DNA of 64,000 nt from the NCBI RefSeq assembly GCF_016019955.1, contig NZ_JAECRZ010000001.1, forward strand, positions 186,001 through 250,000, read 5' to 3'. Below the pieces are notes generated by a model, which saw only the letters and a list, made by a program, of their open reading frames with translations, had not been told where the DNA came from and did no database searches. Below are positions 36,343-43,992 of this stretch, piece by piece. Made by a program: the position numbers and the translations under genes. Every line of letters starts with the position of its first letter. The stretch's first letter is position 1. Origin of the DNA: Thiosulfatihalobacter marinus (GTDB lineage: Bacteria > Pseudomonadota > Alphaproteobacteria > Rhodobacterales > Rhodobacteraceae).

Positions 36343-37053
36343 TCAGTCCTTGAGGATATGGTCGATCAGACGGGCCAGCCCCTGTGGGTCGGCAAAGAAG
36401 GGCGAGTGGCCCGTGGCGATTTCATGCACGTCTTCGGGCGGCCAGTCAGCGGTCATCGTGACCTGAAATTCGGGCGGGATGGTGCGGTCATCCATGCAGC
36501 GGATATAGGTCTTCGGCGTGCCCGCCTGACCGGCGCCCAGCCGGATCGGGGTTTCCTGGGGCGCGATGGCCTGGGGGCAGAGCCGCATATTGGCGAATTC
36601 GGCGGTGCCGGGGGGGCAATCGTGATAAAACACCGCCTGGGTTTGCAGCGGATCGATGGTAAAGCTTTGCCCGTCAGGCGCGCGCAGCACGGCGTGCATC
36701 AGCGGCTGGTAGGGCGCCGTGCGGCGCATGTTGGCCAGCGAATACCCGTCCCACGGCGCATAGGCGCAAAGATAGATCAGCCGCGCGATGCGCCCCGGCG
36801 CCAGATCGGCGGCGCGGGTGGCGGGAAAGCCGCCCCAGCTATGGGCCAGGACCACGGTGTTTTCGCGCAGCCCGTCCACCACCGCCTGTGCGCAGCTGTC
36901 CAGCGTGACCGCGCCGACCGGGGTGGGATCGGCGCCGTGGCCGGGCATGTCGATGCTGCGCGCGGAGTGGCCCAGCGCCTCCAGTGCCGGTTCCAGATCA
37001 CGCCAGCACCAGGCGCCGTGACAGGATCCATGCACCAGCAGGATGTCAGACAT
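36343..37053 (-). CDS. Alpha/beta hydrolase (plant esterase/hydroxynitrile lyase-like)
   Basis: A 236-residue alpha/beta hydrolase beginning MSDILLVHGSCHGAWCW, the pattern of the methylesterase/hydroxynitrile-lyase type. The nucleophile elbow is LAHSWGG (Ser), the catalytic His is in ATGHSPFF, and the acid is probably the Asp in CMDDRT. It overlaps the end of pcaD by eight bases and precedes pcaB, so it is co-translated with pathway enzymes, yet it is not one of the known pca genes. It could hydrolyse an aromatic ester feeding the pathway. Confidence 0.8.
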   Translation of the reverse strand: MSDILLVHGSCHGAWCWRDLEPALEALGHSARSIDMPGHGADPTPVGAVTLDSCAQAVVDGLRENTVVLAHSWGGFPATRAADLAPGRIARLIYLCAYAPWDGYSLANMRRTAPYQPLMHAVLRAPDGQSFTIDPLQTQAVFYHDCPPGTAEFANMRLCPQAIAPQETPIRLGAGQAGTPKTYIRCMDDRTIPPEFQVTMTADWPPEDVHEIATGHSPFFADPQGLARLIDHILKD

Positions 37054-37834
37054 GGCCGGTTTCCCGAAGGAATCCGGTCAGCAGCGCGGCATAGGTTTCG
37101 GGGACTTCGACACAGGGCAGATGCCCGGCGCGCCGGATCAGTTCAAAGCGCGATCCGGGGATCAGACCAACGGTTTCGCGCACCAGATCGGGCGGTGTGC
37201 CGCCGTCTTCGGACCCGGCGATGCCCAGCGTGGGCAGGCGCAGCCCTGCGGTGGGCGTATAGAAATCCGTACCCTGGATCGCCGCCGAACAGCCGGTGAA
37301 GCCCTCAAGCGGCGTGCGTTCGAACATGTTGCGCCAAAGCGCCAGTTCCGGGCGCGACAGGAACGGCTTGGAGAACCAGCGTTCCATGGTCCCGTCCGCC
37401 AGGGCGGCCACGCCGTTTTCGCGCGCCATGGCGATCCGCTGGTCCCAGATCTCGCGCGTGCCGATCTTGGCGCCGGTATTGGACAGCACCAGCGCACGCA
37501 CCAGATCCAGCCGTTTCGCGGCCAGCCCCTGTGCGATCATGCCGCCAACCGAAAGCCCAACCACCAGCGCCTCGCGCACGTCGAGCATATCCAGCAATTG
37601 TTCGGCGTCGCGCACCAGCGTACCCATGGCATAGGGCGCGGGTGGACAATCCGACAGGCCGTGACCGCGCTTGTCATAGCGGATGAGGCGCAGGCCGTCG
37701 GGCAGGTGCGGCAGGATCGGATCCCAGAGCCGCAGATCGGTGCCCAGCGAATTGATGAACAGGACCGGCGCGCCCGCAGGGTCGCCGTCGATGCGGTAAT
37801 GCAGGCGGGTGCCGTCAAGATCGGCGATTTGCAT
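37046..37834 (-). CDS. pcaD: 3-oxoadipate enol-lactonase
   Basis: PcaD hydrolyses beta-ketoadipate enol-lactone to beta-ketoadipate. The 262-residue alpha/beta hydrolase has INSLGTDLRLWD near the oxyanion hole, RYDKRGHGLSD, the nucleophile elbow GLSVGGM, NTGAKIGT and GHLPCVE around the catalytic His, all typical for PcaD. ATG 37834 is chosen because GGGAG sits seven bases before it; ATG 37840 touches that site. First gene of the pcaD-hydrolase-pcaB run. Confidence 0.9.
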   Translation of the reverse strand: MQIADLDGTRLHYRIDGDPAGAPVLFINSLGTDLRLWDPILPHLPDGLRLIRYDKRGHGLSDCPPAPYAMGTLVRDAEQLLDMLDVREALVVGLSVGGMIAQGLAAKRLDLVRALVLSNTGAKIGTREIWDQRIAMARENGVAALADGTMERWFSKPFLSRPELALWRNMFERTPLEGFTGCSAAIQGTDFYTPTAGLRLPTLGIAGSEDGGTPPDLVRETVGLIPGSRFELIRRAGHLPCVEVPETYAALLTGFLRETGHV

Positions 37835-37969
37835 GGTCATTCTCCCGGTTTCAAATGCGCCCGGAACGGGCTGTGACGTTTGGCTTGTCGGTCATCGGGC
37901 GGTGCGGCCCGGTATGCCATTGTGGTTTCCGATGGTGAAGGGGCGCGATGTCGGGGCGTGGCGGCATGT

Positions 37970-38944
37970 CTAATCGTATCGTGTGACGGCCGCGGCAAAC
38001 ACATCCGCATCCACATTGCCACCGGTACAAACCGCCACGACCGCCTCGCCCTGAATGTCTTGCCCGTGAAACAGCGCCGCCGCCAGCGCCACGGCGCCGC
38101 CGGGTTCCACCACGATCTTGAGCCGTTTGAAGGCCAGCGCCATGGCGCGCAGCGCCTGTTCCTCGGTCACGACAAGGCCGGGGCCGCAGAGCCGCGCCAT
38201 GATCGGAAAGGTGATCTCGCCCGGCGCCGGCGTGATGATGGCGTCGCACAGGCTGCCGGACTGGCGGGAATTGGTTTGGATTCGCCCCGAGATCAGCGAA
38301 CGGGCGGTATCGTCAAACCCTTCCGGTTCGCAGGGGCGCGCGCGCAGTCCCGGCGCCTCGGCCTCCAGCGCCAGCGCGATCCCCGAGGTCAGCCCGCCGC
38401 CGCCGCAACAGACCAGCACATCGCCCGCCTCAACCCCTTCGGCATGCGCCTGTGCGGCGATTTCCAAACCGGTGGTGCCCTGGCCCGCGATCACCTGGGG
38501 TTCGTCATAGGGACGGATCAGGGTAAGATCGCGTCCGGCGGCGATTGCATTGCCCACGTCCTCGCGGCTTTCGCCGCCGGCGCGGTCGTACAGCACCACC
38601 TCGGCCCCAAGCGCGCGGGTGTTTTCGATCTTGAGCCGGGGCGCGTCGGTGGGCATGACGATCACCGACGGGATGCCGTGCCGGGCGGCGGCAAGGGCCA
38701 CGCCCTGCGCATGATTGCCCGAGGAATAGGCGATGACGCCGCGTTTGCGGGTTTCGGGATCAAGCGCGGAGACCGCCGACCAGCCGCCGCGAAACTTGAA
38801 CGAGCCGGTATGTTGCAGGCATTCCGGCTTGACCAGCACGCGTCGTCCGGCGATGTCGTCAAGAAACGGCGAGGTGAGAAGCGGCGTACGCCGGGCGTGG
38901 CCGTTGAGCCGCTTGGCGGCGGCGCGGATCATATCGATATTCAT
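37970..38944 (-). CDS. PLP-dependent threonine/serine dehydratase-like enzyme
   Basis: A 324-residue fold type II PLP enzyme. The cofactor lysine is in GSFKFRGG (~residues 47-54), the substrate loop is SSGNHAQG and the phosphate loop CCGGGGL. Length and lack of an ACT regulatory domain suggest a catabolic threonine/serine dehydratase, a serine racemase or a 3-hydroxyaspartate-type eliminase. Its start overlaps the stop of the alpha/beta hydrolase gene (ATGA), so the three genes HAD-hydrolase-dehydratase are translationally coupled. Confidence 0.85.
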   Translation of the reverse strand: MNIDMIRAAAKRLNGHARRTPLLTSPFLDDIAGRRVLVKPECLQHTGSFKFRGGWSAVSALDPETRKRGVIAYSSGNHAQGVALAAARHGIPSVIVMPTDAPRLKIENTRALGAEVVLYDRAGGESREDVGNAIAAGRDLTLIRPYDEPQVIAGQGTTGLEIAAQAHAEGVEAGDVLVCCGGGGLTSGIALALEAEAPGLRARPCEPEGFDDTARSLISGRIQTNSRQSGSLCDAIITPAPGEITFPIMARLCGPGLVVTEEQALRAMALAFKRLKIVVEPGGAVALAAALFHGQDIQGEAVVAVCTGGNVDADVFAAAVTRYD

Positions 38945-39786
38945 GAAGTTTCCTGTTGGCGCAGCGCGTCGATCCAGCGGCTCAAGACCGACACGCTCTC
39001 TGGTTCGTCAAGAAAAGGTACATGGCCGCGATCCGCGACCTGTGCAGCGATCATCGGCAGGCGACTTTGCATTTCCGCAAAGGTTTCGGGGCTGAGAATG
39101 TCAGAGTTGACCCCGCGCAACCCGGCCACCGGAAGACCCGCCAGCGCGTCGAACAGCGGCCAGAGGTCGGGCGGATCGGCCTTGGGGTCAAAGGCGGCCA
39201 GGGTGGCGTCGCGCAGTTTCGGATCGTAATTGATGCGCAGGCCCCCGGGTGTTTCGATGAAGTGCCGTTCCACTTCTTCACGCCAGCGCGATGCGGGTAC
39301 ATTTGCAAAGCCGGCCATGCGGCTGCCGAACACGGCGGCGGCCTGGTCATGGGTTTTCCAGACCGGATCGCGGCCCAGGAAATCCAGCACCACCGCCAAT
39401 CCGTCGGGATCGATCACCGGGCCGACATCGTTGAAACAGACCCCCGTCAGCCGGTCGCGCGCCATGGCCGCAAGCGTCAGCGCGATCAGCCCGCCGCGCG
39501 ACGTGCCGAGAATGCCCGCCGAGGGCAGATCGAGGTGATCGAGCAATTCCAGCGCATCCTGGGCCTCGCGCGGGATAGTGTAGGTGGTAAAATCTTCGGC
39601 CCAGTCGGACTTGCCGCGCCCGCGATAATCCATGCGGATCACGCGCGCGCCGGCAAGCGCCGGAATGGCATAGTCGAAATCGGTACTGTTTCGGGTCAGG
39701 CCGGAGAGACAAAGCACGACCGGACCGGCGCCGCCGGTGTCGTCATAGTAGAGCGAGAGGCCATCGGAACTGGTGAAACGAGGCAT
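38941..39786 (-). CDS. Alpha/beta hydrolase
   Basis: A 281-residue alpha/beta hydrolase. LCLSGLTRNSTDF forms the oxyanion region, the nucleophile elbow is LGTSRGG (Ser ~103), and the catalytic His is probably in VADRGHVPF. Similarity is to epoxide hydrolase/dehalogenase-like or lipase-like members, but the Ser nucleophile argues for esterase activity. The ATG at 39786 shares one base with the stop of the upstream HAD gene, and its own stop overlaps the dehydratase start. Confidence 0.85.
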   Translation of the reverse strand: MPRFTSSDGLSLYYDDTGGAGPVVLCLSGLTRNSTDFDYAIPALAGARVIRMDYRGRGKSDWAEDFTTYTIPREAQDALELLDHLDLPSAGILGTSRGGLIALTLAAMARDRLTGVCFNDVGPVIDPDGLAVVLDFLGRDPVWKTHDQAAAVFGSRMAGFANVPASRWREEVERHFIETPGGLRINYDPKLRDATLAAFDPKADPPDLWPLFDALAGLPVAGLRGVNSDILSPETFAEMQSRLPMIAAQVADRGHVPFLDEPESVSVLSRWIDALRQQETS

Positions 39787-40472
39787 CAGCGGTGGGTCTC
39801 CTGCGGGATTCCGGTCAGATCGTTGAGCACGAGTTGCGGGGTCCAGGGCAGGCGGTCGATCGGTTCGCCGGCGCGGTTGACCCAGGCGGTGGTGAAGCCG
39901 AAACCGGTGGCACAAGCGGCATCCCAGCCGTTCGAGCTGACAAAGAGCACGTTCTCGGGCGCGCAGTTGAAACGCTTCAGGACCAGATCATAGACCGCGG
40001 CGGCGGGTTTGAAGATGCCCACGCTTTCGACCGACAGCACGTCATCCAGCAACGCGCCAATTCCGGCCGACCGGACCGCGCCATCGAGCATGTCCGGCGA
40101 GCCGTTCGAAAGGATCGCGGTATTCATGCCCTGGTCCTTGAGTTCGGCCAGCATGTGCGGCACTTCGGGGTAGGCGGAGAGTTCCCAGTAAAGCTGTAGC
40201 AGGCGTTCGCGCAGCTCCGGGTCGCGGTCCAGCCCGGCATTTTCCAGCGCCCAGTCAAGGCCATTGCGAGTGACCTCCCAGAAATCGGTATGGGCACCGG
40301 CGACGGCGCGCAGCCAGGTATATTGCAACTGCTTCAGGCGCCAGTCGGTGGCCACGCGCGGCCAATGTTCGCCAAAGGCTTCGCGGCCCGGCTCGGCGGC
40401 AGCCTCGCGCGCGGCGGCGGCAACGTCGAACAAGGTGCCGTAAGCGTCGAAGATGCAGGTGGTGATAGGCAT
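39786..40472 (-). CDS. Haloacid dehalogenase, type II
   Basis: A 228-residue L-2-haloacid dehalogenase. The nucleophile Asp is in FDAYGTLFD (~residue 8), SNGS supplies the Ser/Asn pair, the Lys is in VGIFKPA, and VSSNGWDAACA gives the Ser-Asn-Asp set specific to haloacid dehalogenases rather than phosphatases. It would hydrolyse short 2-haloacids with inversion. AGGGAGGATCCC precedes ATG 40472. First gene of a three-gene overlapping operon. Confidence 0.88.
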   Translation of the reverse strand: MPITTCIFDAYGTLFDVAAAAREAAAEPGREAFGEHWPRVATDWRLKQLQYTWLRAVAGAHTDFWEVTRNGLDWALENAGLDRDPELRERLLQLYWELSAYPEVPHMLAELKDQGMNTAILSNGSPDMLDGAVRSAGIGALLDDVLSVESVGIFKPAAAVYDLVLKRFNCAPENVLFVSSNGWDAACATGFGFTTAWVNRAGEPIDRLPWTPQLVLNDLTGIPQETHR

Positions 40473-40647
40473 GGGATCCTCCCTGATTTTGGGGATGGTG
40501 GCAGGAAATGCGCGCGGGGAAAAGGGGCGTTTGGCTGGGGGTGGCAGAAGCCGGGCGACCTGTTTGTGATTCGGGGCAGGGGTGACTAGGGTGCCCGCGT
40601 CAAGCCGCGCGTCATGCGCGGAGAAACGCAGAAAGTAAGGATATTTC

Positions 40648-41076
40648 ATGACAGCCGCAAAATCGGGCGATACGGTACGCATCCACTATACGGGAACGCT
40701 GAACGACGGCTCCGTCTTCGACAGTTCACAAGGGCGCGAGCCGCTGGAATTCACGCTGGGCGCGGGGCAGGTGATTCCCGGGTTCGATGCGGCGGTGGAC
40801 GGTATGGCCGTCGGCGACAGGAAAGTGGCCGAGATCCCGGCTGACGAGGCCTATGGCCCGCGCCATGACCAGGCGGTGCAGGACGTTCCGCGCGCCGACA
40901 TCCCGGCCGAGATCCCGCTGGAAGTGGGGCTGCAATTGCAGATGCAGTCGCCCACGGGGCAGGTGATGCCGGTAACAGTGACGGCAATCACCGACGATGC
41001 CGTGACACTGGATGCCAATCACATGCTGGCGGGCAAGGATCTGACATTTGCCATCGAACTGGTGTCGATCGGATAA
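40648..41076 (+). CDS. FKBP-type (SlyD-like) peptidyl-prolyl isomerase
   Basis: A 142-residue FKBP. The N-terminal lobe reads VRIHYTGTLNDGSVFDSSQG, typical of SlyD, followed by an insert-in-flap chaperone domain (EAYGPRHDQAVQDVPR ...) and return to the FKBP fold at the C-terminus. It lacks the His/Cys-rich metal-binding tail of E. coli SlyD. Probably a cytoplasmic folding catalyst. AAGTAAGGA lies upstream of ATG 40648. Its 3' end carries one of the paired GGAGTATTT elements. Confidence 0.93.
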   Translation: MTAAKSGDTVRIHYTGTLNDGSVFDSSQGREPLEFTLGAGQVIPGFDAAVDGMAVGDRKVAEIPADEAYGPRHDQAVQDVPRADIPAEIPLEVGLQLQMQSPTGQVMPVTVTAITDDAVTLDANHMLAGKDLTFAIELVSIG

Positions 41077-41166
41077 GCGACCGCAAACCCGAAAGAGGCA
41101 AAAGCCCGCTCGGCGCCGGCAGGTTTTTTCCTTTTCGACCTGCACTCGCGCGGCAGGTGTCAGCGC

Positions 41167-41192
41167 CGTGAGTATTTCGGGAACAATGAAAG
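41167..41192 (+). repeat. GGAGTATTT-type element, sense copy after the FKBP gene
   Basis: CCGTGAGTATTTCGGG followed by AACAATGAAAG, the variant with AACAATGAAAG instead of CAAAATGAAG. It pairs with the inverted copy 20 bases further on. Confidence 0.6.
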
Positions 41193-41208
41193 CGGGGGTA
41201 GGGGCCGT

Positions 41209-41256
41209 CTTTCATTGTTCCGACAATACTCCGGGGGTTTGGGGGCAGCGCCCCCA
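41209..41256 (-). repeat. GGAGTATTT-type element, inverted copy after fabI
   Basis: On the minus strand: GGGGGCGCTGCCCCC, AAAC, CCCCGGAGTATTGTCGG, AACAATGAAAG. It follows the fabI stop by eight bases in sense orientation, lacks the middle hairpin of the long copies, and is complementary over ~20 bases to the copy at 41167. Confidence 0.65.
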
Positions 41257-41263
41257 TGCCGCG

Positions 41264-42055
41264 CTAGAGGTTTTCGGGCTGGGGCATTCCCAGCACGTGG
41301 TAGCCGCCATCGACACGGATGATCTCGCCCGTGGTGCAGATCCCGGCATCCGAAGCCAGGTAGACGGCGGTGCCGCCGATCGCCGCCAGTGTGGCATTGG
41401 CGCGCATCGGGGCGTTGGCACCGGTATGTTTGAACGTGGCGCGCGCGCCGCCGATCACGGCGCCGGCCAGGGTTTTCATCGGGCCGGGCGAGATCGCGTT
41501 GACGCGGATGCCATCGGGGCCCAGATCGTTGGCCAGGTAGCGCGTGGCGCTTTCCAGCGCCGCCTTGGCCACACCCATGACGTTGTAATACGGGGTCACG
41601 CGATTGGAGCCCTGGTAGGTCATGGTCAGGATCGTGCCGCCGTTTTCGGCCATCATCGGGTGCGCGCGGCGGGCGACTTCGATCAGCGAGTAGCAGGAAA
41701 TATCAAGCGAATTCTTGAAGTTGTCGCGGGTTGTATCGACAAACCGTCCGGTCAGCTCGTTCTTGTCGGAATAGGCGATGGCGTGCACGACGAAATCGAT
41801 GGTGGGCCATCTGGCCGAAAGCTCTTCGAAGGCACGATCCAGCGAGGCGTCGTCGGTCACGTCGACATCGACAAGAAACTCGCTGCCCAGACTGGCAACC
41901 AGCGGAGTGACACGTTTGCCGAAGGCCTCGCCCTGATAGGTAAATGCCAGTTCGGCCCCGGCTTCGTGCATGGCTTTGGCGATGCCCCAGGCGATGGAGC
42001 GTTCATTGGCGACGCCCATGATCAGGCCGCGCTTGCCCTTGAGAATATCCGACAT
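41264..42055 (-). CDS. fabI: Enoyl-[acyl-carrier-protein] reductase (NADH) FabI
   Basis: FabI reduces trans-2-enoyl-ACP in the last step of fatty acid elongation. The 263-residue protein has the FabI cofactor segment GLIMGVANERSIAWGIA and the catalytic YYNVMGVAKAALE (Tyr-x6-Lys type). It is eight bases downstream of fabB, so the two are one unit. FabI is the triclosan target. Confidence 0.95.
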   Translation of the reverse strand: MSDILKGKRGLIMGVANERSIAWGIAKAMHEAGAELAFTYQGEAFGKRVTPLVASLGSEFLVDVDVTDDASLDRAFEELSARWPTIDFVVHAIAYSDKNELTGRFVDTTRDNFKNSLDISCYSLIEVARRAHPMMAENGGTILTMTYQGSNRVTPYYNVMGVAKAALESATRYLANDLGPDGIRVNAISPGPMKTLAGAVIGGARATFKHTGANAPMRANATLAAIGGTAVYLASDAGICTTGEIIRVDGGYHVLGMPQPENL

Positions 42056-42063
42056 CGTTTTCG

Positions 42064-43293
42064 TTATCCCTTGAATTTCGACAGCAGCATGGACCCGTTG
42101 GTTCCGCCAAATCCGAAGCTGTTCGTCATCACCGTATCGAGGCCGGCGTTTTCGATTGTTTTTGTGGCAATTTCGTCCGGGTTGATTGCCGGATCAAGCG
42201 TGTCGACATTGATCGACGGCGTAATGAAATCATTCTTGAGCATCAGCAGGCAGAAAATCGCCTCCAATGCCCCGGCCGCGCCCTGGGCATGGCCGGTCAT
42301 CGACTTGGTCGAGGAGATCGGCGGCTGGGCTTGTCCGGCAAAGACGCGGCGCACGGCCTCGACTTCGCCCACATCGCCCACCGGGGTCGATGTGCCGTGG
42401 GCGTTGATGTAATCCACCTTGCGCCCCTGGGGCAGGGTTTGCAGGGCCAGGCGCATGGCGCGTTCGCCGCCTTCACCGGAGGGGGCCACCATGTCATGGC
42501 CGTCCGAGGTGGCGGCAATTCCGGTGACTTCGGCATAGATCTGCGCGCCGCGCGCAAGAGCGTGGTCCAGGTCTTCCAGCACCACAATACCGCCGCCGCC
42601 CGAGATCACGAAGCCGTCGCGATCCGCGTCAAAGGCGCGGGATGCCCTTTCGGGCGTGTCATTGTATTTCGAGGACATGGCGCCCATCGCGTCAAACAGG
42701 CAGGACAGCGTCCAGTCCAGTTCCTCGCCCCCGCCGGCAAACATCACGTCCTGTTTGCCCATCATGATCTGTTCGGCGGCGTTGCCGATGCAATGCAGCG
42801 ACGTGGAACAGGCCGAGGTGATGGAATAGTTGATGCCTTTGATCCTGAACGCGGTCGCCAGGTTGGCCGAGATCGTCGAGGACATGCATTTGGGAACGGC
42901 GAAAGGGCCGATGCGTTTGGTCGCGCCGGATTTCAGCACGGTCTGGTGGGCGGCGAGCATGGCCGAGGTGGACGGCCCGCCGGACCCCGCGACAAGGCCG
43001 GTGCGTTCGTTGACCACGTGATCCTCGGTCAGCCCGGCATCGGCGATGGCCTGACCCATGGCAATATGGGCATAGGCGGCGCCCGGCCCCATGAACCGCA
43101 GGGTGCGTTTGTCGACGAACTCTTTCACGTCGATCTTCAGGGCGCCCGCGATGCGGCTGCGAAAGCCGTGCATTTCCATTTCGGGGCTGGCCACGATGCC
43201 GGAGGTGCCCGCCTTGAGCGAAGCGGTGACTTCTTCGGCGTTGTTTCCGATGGACGAGACGATGCCCAGTCCGGTGACGACGACGCGACGCAT
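42064..43293 (-). CDS. fabB: Beta-ketoacyl-ACP synthase I FabB
   Basis: FabB condenses malonyl-ACP with acyl-ACP and, with FabA, is needed to make unsaturated fatty acids. The 409-residue thiolase-fold enzyme has the active-site Cys in TSACSTSLHCIG (~163), His in NAHGTSTPVGD and His in KSMTGHAQGAAG. AAGGGAG precedes ATG 43293. Its usual upstream partner fabA is 12 kb away, with the idr island between; the preceding gene on this strand is now DUF2478. Confidence 0.96.
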   Translation of the reverse strand: MRRVVVTGLGIVSSIGNNAEEVTASLKAGTSGIVASPEMEMHGFRSRIAGALKIDVKEFVDKRTLRFMGPGAAYAHIAMGQAIADAGLTEDHVVNERTGLVAGSGGPSTSAMLAAHQTVLKSGATKRIGPFAVPKCMSSTISANLATAFRIKGINYSITSACSTSLHCIGNAAEQIMMGKQDVMFAGGGEELDWTLSCLFDAMGAMSSKYNDTPERASRAFDADRDGFVISGGGGIVVLEDLDHALARGAQIYAEVTGIAATSDGHDMVAPSGEGGERAMRLALQTLPQGRKVDYINAHGTSTPVGDVGEVEAVRRVFAGQAQPPISSTKSMTGHAQGAAGALEAIFCLLMLKNDFITPSINVDTLDPAINPDEIATKTIENAGLDTVMTNSFGFGGTNGSMLLSKFKG

Positions 43294-43320
43294 ACGTGCA
43301 CTCCCTTGTTTGCTTAAGCC

Positions 43321-43349
43321 TTACTAGGCGTTGCGCGGGAGCGGTGCAA
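43321..43349 (-). promoter_or_regulatory. Possible promoter of fabB-fabI
   Basis: On the minus strand TTGCAC (43349-43344), 17 bases, TAGTAA (43326-43321), about 30 bases before the fabB start. Each hexamer matches the sigma-70 consensus at only three positions. It lies in the 161-base gap left of the island, which holds nothing else recognisable. Confidence 0.3.
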
Positions 43350-43454
43350 GGTGGGTTGGAAGGGCAGGATGCGTTTCACGCAAGATCAGACCGGCGCCCG
43401 GCCGCGCGGGCAATGCGGGCCTTTGCGCGGCCATTCAAAAGTGGATTGCGCCGC

Positions 43455-43973
43455 TCAGGCCGCATCGCTTTGCGTTGCCGGATCGCGCAGCCAGGCCGCT
43501 ATGTCATGTGTGGTTGGTGCGACACAGGTTGCCAGCCCCTGGGTATATTCGAGAAACGCTTCGAGGTTCCGCGCGCTTACGCCCAGGATGACCGGAACGC
43601 CCCCGGCGACCGCTTCGGCGATCAATCCCCGAAAACCGCGCCCTTCGGCCTCGTGCTTGCCGAATTTGTTGACGATCAGGACATCCGCGGCCCTGGCGAG
43701 CTGGTGCTGGGAGGCCGCTACGGCCTGTTCCAGCGCCGACGGGTTCAGGCGGCAGCCGCGCGCGCCGGGGCCAAGCGACTGGGAAATCCGGATCGTGGGT
43801 CCGTCGGGCAGAATCTTGAGATCCATGTCGCAACGGTGGTCCTTGCCGGTTCGGAGATTGGTCTGGACGACACCGCAGGTGCGCCAGCCGGAGGCGTCCA
43901 GATCCCTGGCCACCCGGGCCAGAAGGCCGTCGTCGCGAGCAGGTCCGGCTGAGGTTACATAGGCGATTTTCAT
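43455..43973 (-). CDS. DUF2478 protein (molybdenum-associated)
   Basis: A 172-residue protein of the DUF2478 family, often encoded near molybdate transport or molybdoenzyme genes; its biochemical role is not known to me. It starts MKIAYVTSAG (ATG 43973), has DHRCDMDLKILPDGPTIRIS and SLGPGARGCRLNP, and VLIVNKFGKHEAEGRGF, all family landmarks and suggestive of nucleotide or oxyanion handling. Four cysteines are present. It is the last gene of the idr operon, 19 bases after the HEAT-repeat gene, and probably serves cofactor supply to the IdrA-like enzyme. Confidence 0.8.
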   Translation of the reverse strand: MKIAYVTSAGPARDDGLLARVARDLDASGWRTCGVVQTNLRTGKDHRCDMDLKILPDGPTIRISQSLGPGARGCRLNPSALEQAVAASQHQLARAADVLIVNKFGKHEAEGRGFRGLIAEAVAGGVPVILGVSARNLEAFLEYTQGLATCVAPTTHDIAAWLRDPATQSDAA

Positions 43974-43992
43974 ACGGTCCCGTCCCTTCTGT

